Source: Spirochaetaceae bacterium | GTDB lineage: Bacteria > Spirochaetota > Spirochaetia > Treponematales > Breznakiellaceae | Length of the DNA: 7,345 nt | Direction of reading: 5' to 3' | Assembly: GCA_031280705.1 (NCBI GenBank) | Contig: JAITGJ010000058.1 | Span: forward strand, 1-7,345 | In this document: one piece after another, positions 1 to 5,764 of the stretch | How the letters are laid out: each line of letters starts with the position of its first letter | Position numbering within the stretch: position 1 is the first letter of the stretch | Translations under genes and position numbers: made by a program | Notes under the pieces: model-generated | What the model was told of the DNA's origin: nothing | The model's input: the letters and a program-made list of their open reading frames with translations, nothing else | Database searches by the model: none

Positions 1-79
1 ACGCGAGCCGGACGCCTTTTCGCCGTTAAAACGCCGCCGGGGAACCCCGCGTGGCGTGTTCGCCGCGTAAACGCCCAAA

Positions 80-106
80 GCCCAACACCGCTGCGCGGTG
101 TTGGGC
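80..106 (-). terminator. Hairpin just after the recA stop, probable terminator
   Basis: A perfect inverted repeat lies four bases beyond the recA stop codon: GCCCAACACCGC (80-91), a 3-base loop (92-94), and the exact reverse complement (95-106). Read on the minus strand, a 12-bp GC-rich stem is followed by CTTTGGGCGTTT, so there is only a weak and interrupted U-tract. The position suggests a transcription terminator or 3'-end stabiliser for recA. The poor U-tract leaves open that it is a repeat-family palindrome serving that role. Its arm resembles the repeat upstream of the tRNA genes. Positions 1-79 show no recognisable gene. Confidence 0.65.
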
Positions 107-110
107 AGGT

Positions 111-1577
111 TTAGAAAAGCCCGTCCGGCACGGGAACGGTGTTTTTCCGGGGCCGTCCGGGACCGGGCCGGGGCGCCGGCGGTTCCGCCGCTTTGGGCGC
201 GGCTTCCGGCGCGGCACGGGCAGCGGGCGGGCGTCCCCGGGGGCGCGGGGCCGGTTCTTCCTCAAACGCGGGTTCTTTCTGGGCGACTTCCGTTACGCCG
301 AATCCGGAGGCGCCGTTTTTCGCGCCGCCGGATTCCACCGGGTATTCGCCGCTCAGGGTGGCCGCCGCGGCTGATTCGGCGGCGGCATCGGGCGGCGTGT
401 CCGTGTCCGGCGCGATTCCTGGCGACGCCATATTTGGCGCCGCCACACCTGGCGACGCCATACTTGGCGACGCTTCCGGCGGTCCCGCTTTTGCGGCCTT
501 CTTTTCCGCCGTTCCCGGCGTTTGGAAGCGGTCGGTGAACATCAGTTTACGGAGTTTAGTCTCAAGGTCCCCCACAAGTCCGGCCCGCTCTTCAAGATAG
601 AGTTTCACATTTTCCCGGCCCTGACCGATTTTTTCCTCGCCATAGGAATACCATGCGCCCTTTTTGTCGATAAGGTTGTACTTGATCGCCGCGTCAAGGA
701 TGCTGCCCAGCGCGGAAACCCCCTTGCCGAAAATAATCTCAAGTTCCACCCGGCGGAAGGGCGGCGCGACTTTGTTTTTTATCACTTTAACCCGCACCCG
801 GTTTCCCAGGGCGTCTTCGTCCTTGCCCGCTTCAATGGTTTCGGTTTTGCGGACCTCAAGGCGGACGGATGAATAAAATTTAAGGGCGTTTCCGCCGGTG
901 GTTGTTTCGGGATTGCCGTACATGACGCCGATTTTCATCCGGATTTGGTTGATAAAAATCAGAATCGTCCGGGATTTGCCGATGGTCGCGGTAAGTTTCC
1001 GCAGGGCCTGGCTCATAAGGCGCGCCTGAAGACCGACGTGGGCGTCCCCCATATCGCCGTCAATTTCCGCCTGGGGGGTGAGCGCCGCCACGGAATCCAC
1101 CACGATGACGTCCACCGCGCCTGAGCGCACGAGGTTTTCCGTAATTTCGAGCGCCTGCTCCCCCGTATCGGGCTGGGAAATCCAGAGGTCCTCGATATTA
1201 ACGCCGAGATTTTTTGCGTATACCGGGTCCAGCGCGTGTTCGGCGTCCACAAAGGCGGCTATCCCGCCCAGCTTTTGCGCCTCGGCAATGGCGTGAAGCG
1301 CCAGCGTGGTCTTTCCCGACGACTCGGGGCCGAAAATCTCGATTATCCGTCCGCGCGGATACCCCCCGATGCCGAGCGCCTCGTCAAGCAGTATGGAGCC
1401 TGAGGGCACCGTCTCGATTCCCGCCGCGTTGACGTGGGCGCCGAGCTTCATAAGCGAACCCGCGCCAAACTGTTTTTCAATCTGAAGCCGTGCCGCTTCC
1501 AGCGCCTTTTCCTTTTCTTCCCCCGTTGTAAGGGGCGTAACTCTCGTTTTTTCCGATGTTTCGCTTGATTTGGCCAC
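111..1577 (-). CDS. recA: Recombinase RecA with long C-terminal AT-hook-like tail
   Basis: RecA polymerises on single-stranded DNA and uses ATP to drive homologous pairing and strand exchange; it also stimulates self-cleavage of LexA-type repressors. The core is complete. Walker A GPESSGKT is at residues 83-90 and Walker B VIVVDS at 157-162. Loop L2 with GNPETTTGGNALKFY spans about 221-235, and the C-terminal lobe runs to about 352. The start is GTG at 1577-1575, preceded by a strong GGAGGG five bases upstream, which fixes it. At 488 residues it far exceeds the usual 340-360. The extra tail of about 134 residues is rich in Ala, Pro and Gly. It holds a repeated MASPG segment (373-388), an acidic patch (about 435-441) and two AT-hook-like motifs, PRGRP (446-450) and GRPRK (474-478). 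The frame stays open without interruption, and the family assignment is certain. The role of the tail is inference. Confidence 0.98.
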   Translation of the reverse strand: MAKSSETSEKTRVTPLTTGEEKEKALEAARLQIEKQFGAGSLMKLGAHVNAAGIETVPSGSILLDEALGIGGYPRGRIIEIFGPESSGKTTLALHAIAEAQKLGGIAAFVDAEHALDPVYAKNLGVNIEDLWISQPDTGEQALEITENLVRSGAVDVIVVDSVAALTPQAEIDGDMGDAHVGLQARLMSQALRKLTATIGKSRTILIFINQIRMKIGVMYGNPETTTGGNALKFYSSVRLEVRKTETIEAGKDEDALGNRVRVKVIKNKVAPPFRRVELEIIFGKGVSALGSILDAAIKYNLIDKKGAWYSYGEEKIGQGRENVKLYLEERAGLVGDLETKLRKLMFTDRFQTPGTAEKKAAKAGPPEASPSMASPGVAAPNMASPGIAPDTDTPPDAAAESAAAATLSGEYPVESGGAKNGASGFGVTEVAQKEPAFEEEPAPRPRGRPPAARAAPEAAPKAAEPPAPRPGPGRPRKNTVPVPDGLF

Positions 1578-1582
1578 AATTA

Positions 1583-1588
1583 CCCTCC
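1583..1588 (-). promoter_or_regulatory. Ribosome binding site of recA (decides a GTG start)
   Basis: On the minus strand GGAGGG lies five bases before the GTG at 1577-1575 (GGAGGG, TAATT, GTG). This is the best Shine-Dalgarno match near any start in the window. It supports GTG as the recA initiator, giving an N-terminus of MAKSSETS. Confidence 0.8.
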
Positions 1589-1779
1589 GGTATATTTTGC
1601 GAATGTCCCCGGTTTTGCTTCAATAACGTGTTCGATAATCCGGGCGGTTCCCGTCCATGCCGCCCGCGCCGCCGGGACCGCGCCCCCGCACGGCGGCACG
1701 CCCTTTTACGGTAGCAGATAACGGGCCTGTTCGGCAATCCCGGCGCACGGAGGCGGATTGCGCGGAGTTGAGCATCGGG

Positions 1780-1825
1780 CCAATATCCGCATGAATGCGG
1801 ATATTGGGCAATGCGGATATTGGGC
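1780..1825. repeat. 16-bp tandem repeat with inverted copy upstream of the tRNA genes
   Basis: Two identical adjacent 16-bp units, AATGCGGATATTGGGC, occupy 1794-1809 and 1810-1825. The first unit also forms a perfect 13-bp inverted repeat with CCAATATCCGCAT at 1780-1792, leaving a 2-base loop. The array ends two bases before the -35 box of the tRNA promoter. It could be a regulator site, a small mobile palindrome remnant or a member of a dispersed repeat family. A related arm, GCGGTGTTGGGCA, occurs at 95-107 on the other side of recA. The repeat itself is certain; its role is unknown. Confidence 0.9.
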
Positions 1826-1827
1826 AG

Positions 1828-1856
1828 TTGACAGAGACCGGTTTTTTTCGCATAGT
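1828..1856 (+). promoter_or_regulatory. Sigma-70-type promoter for the tRNA-His/tRNA-Arg pair
   Basis: A consensus -35 box TTGACA (1828-1833) is separated by exactly 17 bp from CATAGT (1851-1856), which matches four of six -10 positions. The expected transcription start near 1863 lies about 12 bases before the mature end of tRNA-His, a normal layout for a short tRNA leader. A run of seven T lies in the spacer. The 16-bp repeat array abuts the -35 on its upstream side, where activators or UP contacts would fall. Confidence 0.75.
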
Positions 1857-1874
1857 AATACCGTATCGCACTAT

Positions 1875-1947
1875 GGTGGATGTAGCTCAGTGGTAGAGTT
1901 CCAGATTGTGGATCTGGCCGTCGCGGGTTCAAACCCCGTCATCCACC
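1875..1947 (+). tRNA. tRNA-His (anticodon GUG)
   Basis: A full cloverleaf can be folded by eye. The acceptor stem is GTGGATG with CATCCAC (1940-1946), the D-stem GCTC/GAGT, the anticodon stem CCAGA/TCTGG with loop TTGTGGA (anticodon GTG), and the T-arm GCGGG TTCAAAC CCCGT. The identity is confirmed by the encoded extra G(-1) at 1875 opposite discriminator C73 at 1947, a hallmark of bacterial tRNA-His. The CCA end is not encoded and must be added after transcription. The gene is the first of a two-tRNA unit, 21 bases ahead of tRNA-Arg. Confidence 0.97.
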
Positions 1948-1968
1948 CTGCCGGTTCCGGACCGGTTT

Positions 1969-2042
1969 GCGTTCGTAGCTCACGTGGATAGAGCGACGGA
2001 CTTCGAATCCGTAGGCAGCAGGTTCGAGTCCTGCCGGACGCA
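1969..2042 (+). tRNA. tRNA-Arg (anticodon UCG)
   Basis: The acceptor stem GCGTTCG pairs with CGGACGC (2035-2041) with one T-G wobble, and the discriminator is A at 2042. The anticodon stem ACGGA/TCCGT encloses loop CTTCGAA, giving anticodon TCG, which reads CGA and by wobble CGG arginine codons. The T-arm is GCAGG TTCGAGT CCTGC. CCA is not encoded. The gene is probably co-transcribed with tRNA-His. Its 3' end lies 24 bases from the rsmG stop codon on the opposite strand, and I see no clear hairpin-plus-U terminator between them. Confidence 0.97.
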
Positions 2043-2066
2043 GCCTTATCGTTCCCGTCCAGTCTT

Positions 2067-2765
2067 TCAGGATCGCCTGATAAGCACGACATGCCGTTCT
2101 TCGTCAAGAAACGGCACGGGCGTGGAGTGAATCTCGACACGAAAACCGTCAAGCGCCCCGCCCAGGGCCGCAAGTTCCGCATCGATGACGGCGCGGCGGC
2201 CCTTCCACGCGGCGAGCGCGCCGTCCGGGGCGAGGATGCCGGAAAGGGCGCGGAACAGCGCCGGTTCAAGCGGGCGGAAGGCCCGGAATACCGCGAGGGA
2301 AAAACGGCCCTTTGCCGCCCGCTCCAGGTCCTTTTCCTCAACTTCCGCGTTGCCGATGCCCAGTACCGCGAGCGCGTTCCGCAAAAAGCCCGCCCGGCGG
2401 CCCATGCGCTCAATCAGGGTAAAGCGCGCGCGGGGAAGCGCGATGGCAAGCGGTATGCCCGGAAGCCCCGCGCCGGATCCCACGTCGGCAACCGGCGCAT
2501 TGCCTGAACCGGCGGCTTCCTCAAGAAGCCGGGCGACAGGCCCCAGGGGAGCGAGAGAATCCAGAATATGTTTGACGATCAGTTCCCGGCGGTCCTTGGC
2601 CCCTACCAGACCGAGCGCCGGATTAAAGAGCGTGATTTCATCGGCGTATGCTTCGAGGAGGCGTCCGATCTCGCCCGCGCGGGGACCGGTGATGCGGGCA
2701 ACGTCCCGGTCGCGCGCGCCAAAACCGGCAAGGCCGCGGGCGAGCAAGGTATCCACGCCGTTCAC
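2067..2765 (-). CDS. rsmG: 16S rRNA (guanine-527-N7)-methyltransferase RsmG (GidB)
   Basis: RsmG uses S-adenosylmethionine to methylate N7 of G527 in the 530 loop of 16S rRNA, acting on the small ribosomal subunit in the cytoplasm. Loss of the enzyme gives low-level streptomycin resistance in several bacteria. The family signature is visible: FNPALGLVGAKD leads to KHILDSL (65-71), then the SAM-binding glycine loop DVGSGAGLPG (94-103), FTLIER at the second strand (115-120), and LAVFRAFRPL (157-166) at the position of the family's A-R-A-x-x-P-L motif. The length of 232 residues is near the usual 205-240. The start is GTG at 2765-2763, overlapping the trkH stop as GTGA, with GGGGA five bases upstream, so its translation is probably coupled to trkH. 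It is the last gene of the operon and converges on the tRNA genes. Confidence 0.95.
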   Translation of the reverse strand: MNGVDTLLARGLAGFGARDRDVARITGPRAGEIGRLLEAYADEITLFNPALGLVGAKDRRELIVKHILDSLAPLGPVARLLEEAAGSGNAPVADVGSGAGLPGIPLAIALPRARFTLIERMGRRAGFLRNALAVLGIGNAEVEEKDLERAAKGRFSLAVFRAFRPLEPALFRALSGILAPDGALAAWKGRRAVIDAELAALGGALDGFRVEIHSTPVPFLDEERHVVLIRRS

Positions 2766-4258
2766 CGCCGTCCCCGGCGATGCCGCCTGAAGCCGGGGGT
2801 AAGAATGACGAGCGCCGTCCAGATTTCAAGGCGGCCCGCGACCATCACGAATGAATAAAACCACTTGAGCGCGGCGGGAAACGCGCCGTAATGCGCGGCG
2901 GGCCCGGACGCGCCGAAACCGATTCCCACATTCCCCGTTACCGCGAGGGCTGTTCCCACCGAAGAAAGAATATCACAGCCGCTTGCCGCCGTGGCAAGGC
3001 TCGTCGCAAGAACCACGAGGCCGTAGGCGGCGATAAAGCCCGCCACGCCGTATACGACATGCTTGTCTCCGGTTTTATTGTTTATCCGCACGCCGAAAAT
3101 CCCCCGGGGATACATGATCCGCCGTATCTCGTTGCCCGCCTGTTTCCAGAGAATCACATGGCGGATGATTTTGATGCCGCCGGCGGTGGAGCCTGAACAG
3201 CCCCCGATAAACATGAGCGCAAAGAGCACGGCCTGCGCGAGGGGCGGCCAGCGTTCATAATCGGCGGCGGCGCTTCCCGTGGTGGAAAGCACGGACGCCG
3301 TTTGCGCGGAAGCGTAACGGAGCGCCGCGCCGATAGACCCATAGCCGGGGATCAGGGACCACGCGATAATCAGGGACGCCGCGGCAAAAACGGCGAGGTA
3401 AACGCGGCATTCGGTGTTGGCCAGCACTTCCCTGAATTTTCCCCGGAGCAGACGGAAATACACATTGAAGTTGATTCCCGCGGCAAGCATAAACACGGTA
3501 GAAACAATGTCGATAAACGGGGAATTAAAAAAGGCGAGGCCGGCGTTTTTTGTGCTTACGCCGCCTGATGCCATAACGGGAAGCGCGTTGCACACCGCGT
3601 CGAACCAGTCCATGCCGCCCAGCCGGTACAGCAGAATCAGCAGCGCCGTAAGGGCCGTATAAACAAGCCACAGTATTTTCGCCGCGGCGGTAATTTTTGG
3701 CGTTACCTTTTCCTTTTCCGGCCCCGGCGTTTCGGCCTTGACCATCTGGAACGCCCCGATGCCAAAAAGCGGCAGAAGGGCAACCGTGAGAAGCACAATT
3801 CCCATGCCGCCCGCCCAGTGTATCAGGCTCCGCCAGAGCAGAAGCGGCCGGGGCAGGGCTTCCACGTCGGCGACAGTGGTGGCCCCGGTGGTGGCAAAGC
3901 CGCAGCTGCTTTCAAAAAAGGCGTCGGTAAAACCGATCCCTTCCCCGGACAGGAACCAGGGAAACGCGCCCAAAAAAATGGACAGCGTCCACGCGGCAAA
4001 CACCAGAATAAACCCGTCCGCGGGCCCGAATTCCACCCGCTTCTGCCGGGTAAAAAAATGAAACGGCAGCGCGGCCAGCAGTTCACACGCGGCGGGAACG
4101 GCAAAGGCGCGTACCATAACGCCGTCTCCCAAAAAAGCGGCGTACCCAAGCGGGATGAGCATCAGGGCCGCGGCAATATCGAGCAGAAAAACTACCGGCC
4201 GCGCCAGGGAGAAAAAAGCGGCGGCGGCCTTCTTTGTTTTTCGCGCGTTTTTTTTCAT
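2762..4258 (-). CDS. trkH: Potassium uptake protein TrkH, membrane subunit
   Basis: TrkH is the channel-like, K+-conducting subunit of the Trk system in the inner membrane, gated by the cytoplasmic TrkA ring. The protein has four membrane-pore-membrane repeats. The four pore-loop filters with their glycines are visible: SSCGFATTGATT (117-128), ASGGVSTKNA (230-239), STTGSA (325-330) and TGNVGIGFG (441-449). Other family marks are GGCSGSTAGGIKIIR (352-366) and the C-terminal GRLEIWTALVILTP (475-488). The length of 498 residues is close to the 480-490 typical of TrkH. A very basic N-terminus (KKNARKTKK) precedes the first membrane segment. The ATG at 4258 is nine bases after the trkA stop, and the local Shine-Dalgarno (GAAG) is weak, so coupling to trkA is likely. 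The first codons contain a run of eight A. The adjacent two-domain TrkA favours TrkH over KtrB. Confidence 0.94.
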   Translation of the reverse strand: MKKNARKTKKAAAAFFSLARPVVFLLDIAAALMLIPLGYAAFLGDGVMVRAFAVPAACELLAALPFHFFTRQKRVEFGPADGFILVFAAWTLSIFLGAFPWFLSGEGIGFTDAFFESSCGFATTGATTVADVEALPRPLLLWRSLIHWAGGMGIVLLTVALLPLFGIGAFQMVKAETPGPEKEKVTPKITAAAKILWLVYTALTALLILLYRLGGMDWFDAVCNALPVMASGGVSTKNAGLAFFNSPFIDIVSTVFMLAAGINFNVYFRLLRGKFREVLANTECRVYLAVFAAASLIIAWSLIPGYGSIGAALRYASAQTASVLSTTGSAAADYERWPPLAQAVLFALMFIGGCSGSTAGGIKIIRHVILWKQAGNEIRRIMYPRGIFGVRINNKTGDKHVVYGVAGFIAAYGLVVLATSLATAASGCDILSSVGTALAVTGNVGIGFGASGPAAHYGAFPAALKWFYSFVMVAGRLEIWTALVILTPGFRRHRRGRR

Positions 4259-4267
4259 GCCGCTTCG

Positions 4268-5764
4268 TCAGCCGCCCCTGCCCATAACGGCGGGAATATG
4301 CGCCGCGCCCGGCGCGTTGAAAAGGCGGCCTATTTCGCTTTCGTTTCCGTTTCGGGCAAGCAGAATGATCCGGTCGCCGGGCGTGAGCGTATCGTCCCCT
4401 TTAGGGATGAACGACCGGCCGCCCCGGTTGATGAGCATCACGAGCGTTCCTTCGGGAAACGCGCAGTTTTTGAGCGCCTGTTCCGCGAAGGGGGCGTTCA
4501 CCCCCATTTCAAATTCCAGAATGCCGATTCCCCCCTCGCCCAGGCGATGCAGGCCCGTGATGCCCCCGCCCATGAGGCGCGTAAGAATCGTATCGACAAC
4601 GACGGACTGGAGGGGAATTACCACGTCGATGCCGAGCTGCCGCGCGATGGCCGCGTAGCCGGGGCTGGTTACCATGGTAATGGCCCGCGCGACGCCCCGG
4701 CTTTTAAGATAGGCGGCGGTAACCAGGTTGAAGTCCTGCCTGCCGGTCGCCGTTACGATAAGATCAAGATCGCCGAGCTGTTCTTCGGCGACAAAATTTT
4801 CATCGGTAATATCCTCGTTTAGTACGAGCGCGCCGGGAAAACGCGCCGCCAGGTTTTTACAGAGTTCGTAATCTTCCTCGATAATCACCACCTGCCGGTT
4901 CCGCCGGGTGATAAATTTTTTGAGGCCGGAAAAAATCCCCGCGCCCGGTTTATCCTGTTTGGAAAAAAGCCCTTCGGCGATAAGGCTGCCCAGGCGCCCG
5001 CCCCCGGCGATGCCGATTCTGCGCAGCGGTTTTTCGGCCTGCCCGGCAAGGTGAAAAATGCGGTCCATATCCTCTTCGCGGGACAGAATGGAAACCCGGT
5101 CCCCCGCGGAAAGAACTGTGGAGCCGGACGGCAGTATCGCTGTTTCCTCCCCGTCCACATTCCGCTCGACCAGCGTAACCAGGCTTTCCGCCGGAAAAAG
5201 CGAACGGTAATTTATCAGGGAAATGCCGTCAAGGGCGGAACCTCCGCTGACATCAATCGTACCAAGTTCGTACATGGTCCCGGCGAAGGAAATGATGTTG
5301 CCCATGGCCCGGTGCTCTATGGCGTCAAGCGCCCAGCGGGCCGCTTCAAGATTGGGCCGCACAAAATAATCAATGCCGAGCATTTTGGCTTCGGCTCCGC
5401 GCGGCGCGCCGTTTTTGTCCCCCTCGTCCCGGGGGGATGGATTGAGTGATGCGTACTCATCGTTCCGCACCCGGGCAATTTTGAGAAGCCCCGGATACCG
5501 CGATTCGGCAAGGCCGCAGATAATCATGTTCACTTCATCGGAATCGGTAACGCACACCAGCGCGTCCGCCTTTGCCGCGCCCGCTTCCGTAAGCGCGCCG
5601 ATACTGTTGCCCTCATCCTGCACCACAAGGCAGTCCATCCGGTTTGAGGCGTGGCGCGCTTTTTCCGCGTTCGACTCGATAAGTGAAACATCGTGTTTTT
5701 CCCGGATAAGCTGCTTGGCAAGCTGGGTGCCCGTTGTGCCCGCCCCGACAATGACCACACGCAT
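4268..5764 (-). CDS. trkA: Trk system regulatory subunit TrkA (two RCK domains)
   Basis: TrkA is the peripheral NAD(H)/nucleotide-binding subunit that assembles under TrkH and controls K+ flow. Two tandem RCK (RCK-N plus RCK-C) units are visible. The first Rossmann motif is GAGTTG (7-12), with the ribose-binding acid at E30. The second is GGGRLG (254-259), with E296 after the following strand. Each is followed by a C-terminal subdomain ending in a GDR turn: SAGDRVSIL (219-227) and TPGDRIILL (461-469). At 498 residues it is about 40 longer than E. coli TrkA (458). The excess lies in two polar inserts, about 108-126 (SPRDEGDKNG) and about 267-290 (basic, KKFITRRNR). The ATG shares one base with the aroA stop (TAATG), and a GGGGAA lies upstream inside aroA. 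trkH follows directly, consistent with a two-subunit transporter. Confidence 0.94.
   Translation of the reverse strand: MRVVIVGAGTTGTQLAKQLIREKHDVSLIESNAEKARHASNRMDCLVVQDEGNSIGALTEAGAAKADALVCVTDSDEVNMIICGLAESRYPGLLKIARVRNDEYASLNPSPRDEGDKNGAPRGAEAKMLGIDYFVRPNLEAARWALDAIEHRAMGNIISFAGTMYELGTIDVSGGSALDGISLINYRSLFPAESLVTLVERNVDGEETAILPSGSTVLSAGDRVSILSREEDMDRIFHLAGQAEKPLRRIGIAGGGRLGSLIAEGLFSKQDKPGAGIFSGLKKFITRRNRQVVIIEEDYELCKNLAARFPGALVLNEDITDENFVAEEQLGDLDLIVTATGRQDFNLVTAAYLKSRGVARAITMVTSPGYAAIARQLGIDVVIPLQSVVVDTILTRLMGGGITGLHRLGEGGIGILEFEMGVNAPFAEQALKNCAFPEGTLVMLINRGGRSFIPKGDDTLTPGDRIILLARNGNESEIGRLFNAPGAAHIPAVMGRGG

Noticed and set aside
139..600. Open frame of 153 codons on the plus strand opposite the recA tail
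   Set aside because: Its Ala/Gly/Arg-rich composition mirrors the repetitive antisense of the recA extension and it has no supporting start signal.
1594..1623. Possible recA promoter, TTGAAG with CAAAAT at 18 bp on the minus strand
   Set aside because: The predicted transcription start would fall inside the recA Shine-Dalgarno sequence, leaving no room for ribosome binding, so the real promoter is probably further upstream and not evident.
1477..1932. Minus-strand frame of 151 codons across the recA start and upstream region
   Set aside because: It runs through tRNA-His, the repeat array and the recA start in the wrong frame, and its product resembles no protein.
3818..4822. Open frame of 334 codons on the plus strand opposite trkH and trkA
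   Set aside because: It lies wholly opposite two unmistakable genes, has a low-complexity composition rich in Gly, Arg, Lys and His with no recognisable domain, and is expected as a shadow frame in GC-rich DNA.
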